DNA of 64,000 bases, taken from Bacteroidota bacterium. Lineage in GTDB: Bacteria > Bacteroidota > Bacteroidia > NS11-12g > UBA955. A program made the position numbers and the translations under genes. The stretch is taken from contig JAURFW010000008.1 of the NCBI GenBank assembly GCA_030834125.1, forward strand, positions 28,459 through 92,458, read 5' to 3'. Of this stretch, positions 19,488 to 29,283 are shown in pieces. The notes beneath the pieces were generated by a model. The model had not been told where the DNA came from. It made no database searches and saw only the letters and a list, made by a program, of their open reading frames with translations. Each line of letters starts with the position of its first letter. Within the stretch, counting starts at the first letter, position 1.

Positions 19488-20285
19488 ATGCCGAGTAGGA
19501 AAATCTTTATGGTTGTGTTTGTCTTTTCTCTATTTTTAATTCAAAAATCAGTAGCGCAAATTTCAAACTCCGACAATGGCATTATATCTCCAATTATACC
19601 TGAAAATAGTTGGATTCTGTTGAAAGCGAAGGGGACATTTCAATGGAATTATGGTGATTGGAAAAATCGCTATCCTTATTTCACAAGTATCCCAATTGAG
19701 GTTGAATACTCTCATCAAAACAAGTGGGCAATAGGTGCTAATTATGCATTTACCCTAGGATCACAAGTAGTTACAGATCCCCTGTTTAAAGGCATGACAA
19801 ACATGGATGGTTATTTGTTAGATTTAAATGGTTATCCAGCAGTAATTAGGACATACATGCGTGGTTTCCAATCTCAACTTTATTTTCTAAAAACTCATAT
19901 TATTCGAAGTAATCGAAGCGCAAGATGGTTATTGCAATACGGTGCAGGCGCTGGCTATTACTTAAACTACACCAAATACGTTTTTGACCTTGATATGGTT
20001 CCTCTTTTAGAGAGAAACAACCTCGGTTTATTTGATCAAAGAGCTGGCGGTTATTCAACTATTCAAAAGGCACAATTAAGTTATTTAGATAATAACTCTG
20101 TTTCTTTTTATTTCGGTATGGAAGTTTTTCAAGGTTATGGGAAATCATTACGTCCCTATACAATGGGTATCGGAAGTAATCAAGGGACAAAAACCGATGG
20201 ATCCTTCGGGTTATTTGGTGGAATAATAATCCCAATAAACGTGAGTAAGCAAAGAGTAGAAACCACCGATTATTTTGTAGACTAG
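19488..20285 (+). CDS. Predicted outer-membrane beta-barrel protein of unknown function
   Basis: This 265-residue protein has a signal peptide (SRKIFMVVFVFSLFLIQKSVAQ). The mature part has alternating aromatic/polar strands such as 'KWAIGANYAFTLGS' and 'WLLQYGAGAGYYLNYTKY', as in small outer-membrane barrels. I keep ATG 19488 rather than the ATG at 19509 because the second start would lose the positive n-region of the signal peptide. I do not recognise a family. Confidence 0.6.
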   Translation: MPSRKIFMVVFVFSLFLIQKSVAQISNSDNGIISPIIPENSWILLKAKGTFQWNYGDWKNRYPYFTSIPIEVEYSHQNKWAIGANYAFTLGSQVVTDPLFKGMTNMDGYLLDLNGYPAVIRTYMRGFQSQLYFLKTHIIRSNRSARWLLQYGAGAGYYLNYTKYVFDLDMVPLLERNNLGLFDQRAGGYSTIQKAQLSYLDNNSVSFYFGMEVFQGYGKSLRPYTMGIGSNQGTKTDGSFGLFGGIIIPINVSKQRVETTDYFVD

Positions 20286-20292
20286 TATTATT

Positions 20293-21537
20293 TTGATTCG
20301 CGTAATTTACCAATTTGCCATACTAATCACTTCCCCATTATGGGATGTCGCTGCATTTTTTTCTCCAAAAATCAAAGCAATTGTAAATGGTCGAAAAGAA
20401 ACAAATTCAGGTTTAAGAAATTTAAAACCCAGCTTAAAAAAGCGTATTTGGATTCATTCTGCATCTCTTGGAGAATTTGAAATGGCTTTGCCTTTAGTAG
20501 AGGTTCTAAACGATGGATCATGTGAATTTCACTTTTCATTTTATTCTCCATCGGGATATGAAAATGCAAAACTAACTAATACCAATTCATTCAAATGGTA
20601 TTTGTTGAATGACTCAATGAGCGATGCTAAAAATTGGATTAAACACTTAAGTCCGCAACTAGCCATTTTTGTTAAGTATGAATTTTGGCTAAATCACTTG
20701 ATAGCCACTAATAAAAACAATATACCGTTTATCTATTGGAATGTGCTTCTCCGAAAAGATCACTTTCTTAATAATTGGTATGCCAAATCATGGTGGAAAG
20801 AGTTAAAAAAAGCGAAAAAAGTATTTGTTCAAAATGAATTTACAAAAGAAGTTTTTCATCAAAAACAAATTCCGGCTGAAACCATAGGTGATATTCGCTT
20901 CTTAAGAAGCTCTCAATCATTGAATAGACCATCAGATTTATCTAAGGAATGGCAACTTGAATTGAAAAAATTCCAGAATATCATATTTGGAAGTTCTTGG
21001 GATATTGAGGAACAAGCAGCATTTGAGTACCTAAAGAACTCTTCAAATAACAACTTTAAAGTAGTATTGGTTCCCCACGATGTAAGTAAGAATAATATAA
21101 ATAGATTAATTAATCAATTTAAACAATTTGGTATTTTTCTATACTCAAATGGCACTCCAAATAAATTAAACTCAAATCGAGTATTGTTAATAGATACTAT
21201 TGGCCTACTTCAATCAGTATACCGAGTTGGATCATTTGCAGTAGTTGGAGGTGGATTTAAAAATGCTTTACATAATATAATTGAGCCTTTATCCTGTAGT
21301 TTACCAGTAATCTGCGGAGATCAGACCGAAAAATTCCCAGAGGCAAAATTTGCTTTAAATAATAAAGCACTTATTCAGTGTACAACACCAATCGATATCG
21401 CTAATACGATTGTGCAACTAGTCGATTGTCCTGAATTAATGGTAGAACATCGAGAATATGCATTTCACTTTTTTAATGAAAACTTGCCGGATTTGGACAA
21501 TGCTTTTTATTATTGCCGCTCCTTGATGACAAATTGA
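20293..21537 (+). CDS. waaA: 3-deoxy-D-manno-octulosonic acid (Kdo) transferase
   Basis: This 414-residue GT30 enzyme adds Kdo to lipid IV-A at the inner membrane, showing that the cell makes lipopolysaccharide. The N-terminal membrane anchor 'IRVIYQFAILITSPLW' is followed by 'HSASLGEFEMALPLVE', containing the catalytic Glu of the HxSSxGE motif. The C-terminal domain has 'GSSWDIEE' and the donor-site 'VGGGFKNALHNIIEPLSC'. The start is TTG 20293; no ATG precedes the conserved N-terminus. It begins 7 nt after the preceding stop, so translational coupling is likely. Confidence 0.9.
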   Translation: MIRVIYQFAILITSPLWDVAAFFSPKIKAIVNGRKETNSGLRNLKPSLKKRIWIHSASLGEFEMALPLVEVLNDGSCEFHFSFYSPSGYENAKLTNTNSFKWYLLNDSMSDAKNWIKHLSPQLAIFVKYEFWLNHLIATNKNNIPFIYWNVLLRKDHFLNNWYAKSWWKELKKAKKVFVQNEFTKEVFHQKQIPAETIGDIRFLRSSQSLNRPSDLSKEWQLELKKFQNIIFGSSWDIEEQAAFEYLKNSSNNNFKVVLVPHDVSKNNINRLINQFKQFGIFLYSNGTPNKLNSNRVLLIDTIGLLQSVYRVGSFAVVGGGFKNALHNIIEPLSCSLPVICGDQTEKFPEAKFALNNKALIQCTTPIDIANTIVQLVDCPELMVEHREYAFHFFNENLPDLDNAFYYCRSLMTN

Positions 21538-21658
21538 CACGCACCGCGTACATTTTGACATTTTTTTTTTTTCATTTTACACATTTAGAGGAAAAAATAC
21601 AGTTGGCATAGAATTCGTTAATGCAGTGATGTACAAATAATTAATTAAACGCAATTTT

Positions 21659-21934
21659 ATGTCAGTAAACATCAAACCATTAGCTGACCGTGTTCTGATA
21701 GAACCGGTAGCTGCAGAACAAACAACAGCATCGGGTATTATTATACCAGATACTGCTAAAGAAAAACCTCAAAAAGGAAAAGTAGTAGCGGTTGGTTCTG
21801 GGAAACCAGATGAACCTATGACAGTTAAAGAAGGTGATGTAGTACTTTACGGAAAGTATGCTGGAACCGAAATCAATGTTGACGGTAACGACTACCTAAT
21901 CATGAAAGAAAGCGACATTTTGGCAATTGTTTAA
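21659..21934 (+). CDS. groES: Co-chaperonin GroES
   Basis: This 91-residue protein forms the heptameric lid of GroEL. '[12 protein letters not shown]' at the N-terminus, the mobile loop '[19 protein letters not shown]' and '[13 protein letters not shown]' at the end are typical. The 121-nt upstream gap has a run of 12 T at 21561-21572 after waaA, but I see neither a CIRCE operator nor a clear TAnnTTTG, so the heat-shock control cannot be read. groEL follows after 21 nt. Confidence 0.97.
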   Translation: MSVNIKPLADRVLIEPVAAEQTTASGIIIPDTAKEKPQKGKVVAVGSGKPDEPMTVKEGDVVLYGKYAGTEINVDGNDYLIMKESDILAIV

Positions 21935-23599
<1,665 letters not shown>

Positions 23600-23622
23600 A
23601 ATCCAAAAATAGTTTAGTGTTT

Positions 23623-23650
23623 AAAAGAGACCTCCACGGAGGTCTCTTTT
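23623..23650 (+). terminator. Intrinsic terminator after groEL
   Basis: AAAAGAGACCTC and GAGGTCTCTTTT form a 12-bp stem around a CACG loop, followed by GTTTTATT. It separates groESL from ruvX. Confidence 0.85.
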
Positions 23651-23682
23651 GTTTTATTAGAATCAACAAAGACTGAAATCTG

Positions 23683-23690
23683 TATCTTTG
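23683..23690 (+). promoter_or_regulatory. ruvX promoter -7 element (TATCTTTG)
   Basis: A perfect TAnnTTTG ends 4 nt (TGGT) before the ruvX ATG. Because the groEL terminator lies just upstream, this must be the promoter region of the ruvX-def-ubiA operon, which makes it the best single example of the leaderless layout. Confidence 0.65.
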
Positions 23691-23694
23691 TGGT

Positions 23695-24108
23695 ATGGGT
23701 AGAATAATGGGTATAGATTTTGGCATTAAGCGCATTGGTATTGCGATTTCCGACCCAATGAATTCCTTTGCCCAACCTCTTGACACTATCCTAACCCAGG
23801 ATTTTCCTACTTGGATTAAGAACTACACTATTAATCATGAAATTGATTCATTTGTGGTAGGTCTGCCAAGAAATCTAAATGGTGAAGAAACCCATGCAAC
23901 ACGACCTACAATGCAGTTTATTGAATGGTTAAACAACCAATATTCAAATATTCCTGTAAACACCATCGACGAGAGATTAAGTAGCAGAGAAGCTCAAAAT
24001 GAAATCCTTAAAATGGGGGTGCCAAAAAGTAAAAGAAAAGAAAAAGGACGAATTGACAATGTCGCCGCTACCTTAATATTACAAACCTTTTTAGATACCA
24101 AGAATTAA
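23695..24108 (+). CDS. ruvX: YqgF/RuvX-type RNase H-fold nuclease (pre-16S rRNA maturation)
   Basis: This 137-residue protein opens with 'GRIMGIDFGIKRIGIAISDP', carrying the first catalytic Asp of the RNase H fold, followed by 'VVGLPRNLNGEETHATR', 'DERLSSREAQ' and 'RIDNVAATLILQTFL' with the last acidic residue. The family is implicated in 16S rRNA 5' end processing and was formerly called a putative Holliday-junction resolvase. It leads an operon with def (2-nt gap). Confidence 0.92.
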   Translation: MGRIMGIDFGIKRIGIAISDPMNSFAQPLDTILTQDFPTWIKNYTINHEIDSFVVGLPRNLNGEETHATRPTMQFIEWLNNQYSNIPVNTIDERLSSREAQNEILKMGVPKSKRKEKGRIDNVAATLILQTFLDTKN

Positions 24109-24110
24109 AA

Positions 24111-24662
24111 ATGATACTTCCTATTTATGCATTCGGACAACCCGTATTGAGAAAACCAACAGAAGAAATAGAGGACAACTCAGACGAATTGCAACAACTC
24201 ATAGATGATATGTTTGAAACTATGTATGAAAGCAATGGAATAGGCTTGGCGGCACCTCAGATTGGTAAAGCTTTACGCTTATTTATTTTAGATGGCTCTG
24301 AAATTGAAAACATAAAACCGGAAGGATTTAAGGAAGTATTTATAAACCCGCAAATTGAAGATGAATTTGGTATCAAATGGGAATTTGAAGAAGGCTGTTT
24401 AAGTATTCCTGATATTAGAGCAAATGTTATACGACACGCCGAATTGAAAATTAATTATTTAGACAGAGATTTTAAGGAACATACAAAAACATTCGACGGG
24501 ATGGCAGCACGTATCATCCAGCATGAATATGATCATATTGAAGGTATTCTTTTTACAGATCGCATAGCGCCTCTCAAACGAAGTATGCTAAAAAGGAGGC
24601 TTGAAAGTATTTCTAAAGGAAGAGTTAATGTTGGATATAAAATGAAATTCCCTAACCGTTGA
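24111..24662 (+). CDS. def: Peptide deformylase
   Basis: This 183-residue Fe/Zn hydrolase removes the formyl group from nascent proteins. All three signature motifs are present: 'GIGLAAPQIG' (about 44-53), 'EEGCLSIP' with the metal Cys, and 'QHEYDHIEG' with the metal-binding His pair and catalytic Glu. Its TGA stop overlaps the TTG start of the next gene (TTGA). Confidence 0.96.
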   Translation: MILPIYAFGQPVLRKPTEEIEDNSDELQQLIDDMFETMYESNGIGLAAPQIGKALRLFILDGSEIENIKPEGFKEVFINPQIEDEFGIKWEFEEGCLSIPDIRANVIRHAELKINYLDRDFKEHTKTFDGMAARIIQHEYDHIEGILFTDRIAPLKRSMLKRRLESISKGRVNVGYKMKFPNR

Positions 24663-25519
24663 TTAGGTATTATTTAAATATTATACGTCCAATAAATTTA
24701 TTCCTTACTGCACTAACGCAGTTACTTTTTTACATTTCTGCTTCACGAATTAATTCTGGATTTTCTGTAATAAACTTCCAAAACATCAGACTCCCGGAAG
24801 CAATTACCTCGATGCTAGCTTGCTTATTCGTTGCCGGAGGTGGATATGTTATCAATGATCTTTTTGATATTAAATCCGACAAAATCAATAAACCCAAGCG
24901 CTTGATAGCGGGTATTCACATCTCTCATAAAAATCTAAAGATTTATTATTCAATATTAACAACACTTGGAATTATACTTGGATTTATAACTGGCTTAGGA
25001 ATGGGAATATTATGTGTGGCAATTGCCGTGCTATTGTATTTCTATTCATCAGATTTTAAAGGAGAGTATTTAGTAGGAAATCTATTAGTAAGCCTATTAG
25101 CCGGAATGGTTGTTTATATAGCCTCTCGGGGTGTATTTTTAGTTGAAAAGGCTTTTTTTGCCGAATATGCAATGATTGCCTTTTCTGTTACCTACGCAAG
25201 AGAATTAGTTAAGGATTGGGAAGATCAAGAAGGAGATGCTTCCGTTGGGCACAAAACTTTTGCTGTTACGAGAGGGTTAAGACCGACTAAACTATTTACT
25301 TGGGTTCATTTAGGAATTACGGTTATTTTTTTATTAATGATTGGGATTCACTCAGGACAAATTGAATTTTGGTTATTTTCAGGATTGATAATCATTCCTT
25401 ACAATATTTGGATTGCTTGGAAGATAATCCATTCAAATGCCAAAGTAGAATTTACGAATGTTTCCAAGCATTTAAAATATCTAATGTTTATTGGATTACT
25501 CTCCTCTATTCTTTGCTAG
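24659..25519 (+). CDS. UbiA-family prenyltransferase (geranylgeranylglycerol-phosphate synthase-like)
   Basis: This 286-residue polytopic membrane protein (about eight hydrophobic segments) has the two Asp-rich prenyl-diphosphate sites 'INDLFDIKSDKINKPKR' and 'KDWEDQEGDASVGHKTF'. It belongs to the UbiA superfamily and resembles the Bacteroidota members annotated as geranylgeranylglycerol-phosphate geranylgeranyltransferase; MenA or heme O synthase is less likely. The start is TTG 24659 overlapping the def stop, so it is translationally coupled. Its 3' end overlaps the DUF3109 gene by 4 nt tail to tail. Confidence 0.75.
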   Translation: MIRYYLNIIRPINLFLTALTQLLFYISASRINSGFSVINFQNIRLPEAITSMLACLFVAGGGYVINDLFDIKSDKINKPKRLIAGIHISHKNLKIYYSILTTLGIILGFITGLGMGILCVAIAVLLYFYSSDFKGEYLVGNLLVSLLAGMVVYIASRGVFLVEKAFFAEYAMIAFSVTYARELVKDWEDQEGDASVGHKTFAVTRGLRPTKLFTWVHLGITVIFLLMIGIHSGQIEFWLFSGLIIIPYNIWIAWKIIHSNAKVEFTNVSKHLKYLMFIGLLSSILC

Positions 25520-26097
25520 TTTGAATTTTGAGCTCCCCAATCTTCAGCAACCTTTTCAAACTCATCATACCATTCTTTTCCCATTTTTCGTATAAGTGGT
25601 TCTTTTAAAAATTGATATACAGGTACATTCATTAGATTTCCTGCATCACATGCCGCACCGCAAATATCCCAATCATGATAATTCAAAGCAGTATACTTCC
25701 CATATCGTTTAGCTCTTATTGGATAAAGATGACAGCTCATTGGCTTTTTAAAATCAATTTTCCCTTCCTCATAGGCCTTTTCAATAGAACACTTTGCAGT
25801 ACCATCACTCTCAATCCTCACAAAAACACAAGCCCCATTAGAACTACAAGAAGTAACTAAATCCTTATCAATATCTCGAGTATAAAAACCTTCTTCTGCT
25901 AGCAACTTTAATCCTTCATCACTCATGAAAGGCCTCACTTTTTCTATTAATCCTTCAATTATTGAAAGTTCATCATGTAATAATGGTGCTCCCGCATCTC
26001 CTTGTATACAACATTCACCTTTACACTTATCTAATTGACAAATAAACTTTCTTTCAATTACGTCTTCAGATACTAATGCGTCACCGACAATAATCAT
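25516..26097 (-). CDS. DUF3109 family protein (Cys-rich, YkgJ-like)
   Basis: This 193-residue protein has many cysteines, including 'CQLDKCKGECCIQGDAGAP' near the N-terminus, 'CSSNGACVF', 'CHLYPIR' and 'WDICGAAC'. The pattern matches DUF3109, a Bacteroidota family related to YkgJ-type CxxCxxCC proteins thought to bind metal or an iron-sulphur cluster. Function is unknown. It is the last gene of a pssA-purE-DUF3109 chain, 2 nt after purE. Confidence 0.8.
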   Translation of the reverse strand: MIIVGDALVSEDVIERKFICQLDKCKGECCIQGDAGAPLLHDELSIIEGLIEKVRPFMSDEGLKLLAEEGFYTRDIDKDLVTSCSSNGACVFVRIESDGTAKCSIEKAYEEGKIDFKKPMSCHLYPIRAKRYGKYTALNYHDWDICGAACDAGNLMNVPVYQFLKEPLIRKMGKEWYDEFEKVAEDWGAQNSN

Positions 26098-26099
26098 AG

Positions 26100-26606
26100 T
26101 TATTTTAAATATTCAGAAGGGCCTATATCCTCCAATTTCTTCGCTTTCTCCAATACGGCATCCTCCATATTTTTCTTATATTCGGCAACCTTGTTTCTGA
26201 CCTCTACATCATAAACACCTAAAATTTGCGCAGCAAGAATGCCGGCATTTTTTGCTCCATTTATGGCAACTGTAGCAACTGGGACACCTGGGGGCATCTG
26301 AACTATAGAATATAAACTATCTAGACCACTCATCGATTTGGATTTAACAGGAACACCAATTACCGGCAAGGGCGTTATTGCTGCAATCATTCCAGGTAAA
26401 TGAGCTGCACCGCCGGCACCAGCTATAATTACCTCTAACCCTCTATCCACCGCACTTTCCGCATAGTTAAATAGTCGCTCAGGTGTTCTGTGAGCAGAAA
26501 CTATGGTAATCTCAGCTTCTAGGCCAAATTCCTGCAGAACATCAAAAGCTTCATTCATTACTGGTAGGTCGCTATCACTACCCATTATTATTCCTATTTT
26601 TTTCAT
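26100..26606 (-). CDS. purE: N5-carboxyaminoimidazole ribonucleotide mutase
   Basis: This 168-residue enzyme rearranges N5-CAIR to CAIR in purine synthesis. '[14 protein letters not shown]' binds phosphate, '[13 protein letters not shown]' carries the catalytic His and '[25 protein letters not shown]' completes the class I PurE signature. Its start overlaps the pssA stop by 4 nt. PurK is not in the window. Confidence 0.95.
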   Translation of the reverse strand: MKKIGIIMGSDSDLPVMNEAFDVLQEFGLEAEITIVSAHRTPERLFNYAESAVDRGLEVIIAGAGGAAHLPGMIAAITPLPVIGVPVKSKSMSGLDSLYSIVQMPPGVPVATVAINGAKNAGILAAQILGVYDVEVRNKVAEYKKNMEDAVLEKAKKLEDIGPSEYLK

Positions 26607-27328
26607 GATGATTGTGGAGTATTTTTTAAAGTTATTAATGAAATTAATATGTAACTAAAATAAAACAATATTATTCCATAGGACTCAAATAATCCTATTG
26701 TAAAAAAGACCATCAAACCGATTAACACAAATCGCTTTAAATTATGCCCATCGGTTTTATTAAATTTCATTGACAGCATAGGATGATCGGAAATCATGAA
26801 ATATGCTGCTAAAATTGGCATATACAAGTAAACATAAAAATTATGAAAAATACCTATACCAGTGATAGACCATGAAGGAACCCAATTAGACTCATTCACC
26901 CAAGCCCATGAAGCTAATGCTAAACCCGTTATTGGTGTAGGTATTCCTTTAAAAGTAGTAGTTTGGTCTGAACTTAGATTAAAAACTGCTAACCTATATG
27001 CTGCGGCCAAGGGAATTGCGAGCCAAACATATTGATTAATACAAAAGCCAGTTGAAGGACAAAATCCGTATAACAACATGTAATGTCGCCAAATTAAACC
27101 GGGAACAATTCCAAATGAAACCAAATCTGCTAAGCTATCTAACTGCTTACCCAAATCACCTACAACTCCTAATAATCTAGCGACAAAACCATCAAAGAAA
27201 TCAAGAACACCGGCAATCAACATTAAAAAAAATGCCAACAATGGATTACCCTTAAAAACCTCGACAATTGCCAATAATCCACAAGTAAGATTACCAAGGG
27301 TTATCAAATTTGGCAAAGACTTAAACAT
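26603..27328 (-). CDS. pssA: CDP-diacylglycerol-serine O-phosphatidyltransferase
   Basis: This 241-residue membrane protein makes phosphatidylserine, the precursor of phosphatidylethanolamine. The CDP-alcohol phosphotransferase motif is complete: '[18 protein letters not shown]' followed by '[12 protein letters not shown]'. The N-terminus '[14 protein letters not shown]' is typical of the PssA branch. About seven hydrophobic segments are visible. A -7 element in the 15-nt gap to the upstream gene indicates it has its own promoter. Confidence 0.92.
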   Translation of the reverse strand: MFKSLPNLITLGNLTCGLLAIVEVFKGNPLLAFFLMLIAGVLDFFDGFVARLLGVVGDLGKQLDSLADLVSFGIVPGLIWRHYMLLYGFCPSTGFCINQYVWLAIPLAAAYRLAVFNLSSDQTTTFKGIPTPITGLALASWAWVNESNWVPSWSITGIGIFHNFYVYLYMPILAAYFMISDHPMLSMKFNKTDGHNLKRFVLIGLMVFFTIGLFESYGIILFYFSYILISLITLKNTPQSS

Positions 27329-27332
27329 TACA

Positions 27333-27340
27333 CAAAATTA
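27333..27340 (-). promoter_or_regulatory. pssA promoter -7 element (TAATTTTG)
   Basis: A perfect TAnnTTTG on the minus strand ends 4 nt (TGTA) before the pssA ATG. It fills the 15-nt gap after the esterase-like/barrel gene. Confidence 0.55.
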
Positions 27341-27343
27341 GTT

Positions 27344-29281
27344 TTAATTATTGAAAAAGAAGGAAAGATGCGCCCCAACACTCCAGTAACTCAATCCGGA
27401 CTTATCATTAACACCTTCGTATTTGATTGTAGTATTACTGTAATACCAATCATTAGTACCTAATGATTCTCTAAATCTAAACTGTAAACCAAATCCTATA
27501 TGCTTATCAGGCAAATAGTCTAAAACAAAATCTCCACCCAATAACCACTGTGGTTGATACACTTCTTGCTGAATAACTGCCGGGGGATTCACAATATTGA
27601 CATTCATAGCCTCATAGGTAAGTCGTTGGACAAAATAAGAAGCAGCACCTAATATATGTACATTTATCTTCCTTGAATAATAATTCCCCCCAAAAATAAA
27701 ATCAAAAGAATAAGCCGATAATAAATATCGACGTGTTTCATCTTGAAATATGCTCACTTTGGCTGGATACTCCTTTGAAGTTGTGTTACTTTGAATAAGT
27801 GAGTATCCAACACCCGTAGTTATTAAACCACGATTCCACTTAACATTACCATATATCTCCGCTAAAACCGGTGATCGATAGGGCAAACCTAAATCATTTA
27901 TAAAATGGTATTCCAACGAATTGCTTAATATTTGGGGGTACGCATATCCAAACGGCGTTAAACTAACTGTCTTCTTTCGTTTACTTTTGTATTTAATCTT
28001 TTCATCAACACCCGATTTACGTAATTCAACATCGGAATAACAAATAATTGCCCATTTAAATTTTCGCGATAATTGGTATAATTCTTTTCCCTTCTCATAT
28101 AAATTAAACAATGCCAAACCTTCAAGATTTAATGCTTTAAGTTTATCCAATTCACTATGTAAATCAGAAGTGCTTTCTATATTCTCCGCTGTAATAGCAT
28201 TAGAGCGATCTGAATAAAAAATACCAATATTTAAAATTGAATCTTTTCCGCCAAAATATTTGCTTGATAACTGATTCAATACACTTTTGTAATTGTACCA
28301 CCCACAGTCAACATCTGACTGGGTCAATGATATATGACAGCGACCGAATTGGCCAAAGAACCCTTCGTCCGGATTTTCTCTCAAAGCTTTTGAAAACCTC
28401 TCAAATAGGACATGTTCTCTCCATATATATTGCTGATTTGAATTATCTAAAGCATTCCAAACATTATATTCTTTTACACCCTTGAAGGCTTCAATAAATT
28501 CAATTGAATCTGTAGCTAACCAATTTGTAATTTCTGACCAATGCTCGATAATTGATTTCTCGATATGAATACTGTTACTCTGAAAATCACTTCTTATTTC
28601 TTCCAACTGGGTTTTCCACTTATCTAGTTTTTCAGTTCGAGCTCTTAATGAGTCAATATTTTGAGATTCAGAAATATCAAAATCTATAAGTCTATTCGAA
28701 TATCCAAAAGTTGATTCATACATTACCAATTTAATTGTGCTGAGAATTCCAATAGGAATTTCTACTTTATTCGAGCGATTTCTTAAAATTTCCGCGACAC
28801 GTTCTATTGCTAAATCATCAAACCTTTCAATGTCCGCGCCGTGAATGTGTATCCTATCGTTCAAAGGTAATTTTTGATTCCAATCGTGAAGTTTTTTAAA
28901 GAATTTAAAATACTCAACTGAAGAAATACCTTTAATTAATTTCTCTGCATAATCATCACTTTCAACTACATATCGTTCTAGATAATATGCTCTAGCTGGA
29001 CTAAGTTCTAATATGTAATGGCGATATCCTGCCCTTTCATACAATAAGCGCATTAAAGAATATTCTAAAACAGAATTAAAACCTATTTCTAAATGATTCT
29101 CACCAGATAAAACAACACGACAATTAATTGCCGAATCTACCAACTCTAATAAACCTGGATTTTGGTCATATTTTTCTGGGTTAAAATTCAATCCTTTTGC
29201 CGTGGGTATACTCTGAGCACAAGCAGTGTTCACAATTCCTGCAGTTAATAGATAAAAAACAAACAACCTAATGATTTTCAT
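27344..29281 (-). CDS. Exported erythromycin-esterase-like domain joined to a predicted outer-membrane beta-barrel
   Basis: This 645-residue protein starts with a signal peptide ending 'NTACAQ'. Residues about 45-430 resemble the erythromycin esterase-like (Ere/succinoglycan esterase) fold: 'VVLSGENHLEIGFNSVLEY' with the early GExH-type motif, 'HYILELSPARAYYLERYV', 'IHIHGADIERFDD', and 'GFFGQFGRCHISL' near the later active-site His. From about 440 to the end the composition changes to alternating aromatic strands ('LITTGVGYSLIQS', 'HIGFGLQFRFRESLG') ending in 'SVGAHLSFFFNN', as in an outer-membrane barrel. I do not know a characterised protein with this architecture. It lies 2 nt after the 566-aa exported gene. 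Confidence 0.6.
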   Translation of the reverse strand: MKIIRLFVFYLLTAGIVNTACAQSIPTAKGLNFNPEKYDQNPGLLELVDSAINCRVVLSGENHLEIGFNSVLEYSLMRLLYERAGYRHYILELSPARAYYLERYVVESDDYAEKLIKGISSVEYFKFFKKLHDWNQKLPLNDRIHIHGADIERFDDLAIERVAEILRNRSNKVEIPIGILSTIKLVMYESTFGYSNRLIDFDISESQNIDSLRARTEKLDKWKTQLEEIRSDFQSNSIHIEKSIIEHWSEITNWLATDSIEFIEAFKGVKEYNVWNALDNSNQQYIWREHVLFERFSKALRENPDEGFFGQFGRCHISLTQSDVDCGWYNYKSVLNQLSSKYFGGKDSILNIGIFYSDRSNAITAENIESTSDLHSELDKLKALNLEGLALFNLYEKGKELYQLSRKFKWAIICYSDVELRKSGVDEKIKYKSKRKKTVSLTPFGYAYPQILSNSLEYHFINDLGLPYRSPVLAEIYGNVKWNRGLITTGVGYSLIQSNTTSKEYPAKVSIFQDETRRYLLSAYSFDFIFGGNYYSRKINVHILGAASYFVQRLTYEAMNVNIVNPPAVIQQEVYQPQWLLGGDFVLDYLPDKHIGFGLQFRFRESLGTNDWYYSNTTIKYEGVNDKSGLSYWSVGAHLSFFFNN

Positions 29282-29283
29282 CC

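Noticed and set aside
21561-21572. Run of 12 T after waaA as an intrinsic terminator
   Set aside because: No convincing stem precedes it, so I leave it as a homopolymer tract.
21603-21624. Sigma-54-like TTGGCAT...TTCG site before groES
   Set aside because: The -24 part is suggestive but the -12 TTGC and the spacing do not fit; no CIRCE repeat is present either.
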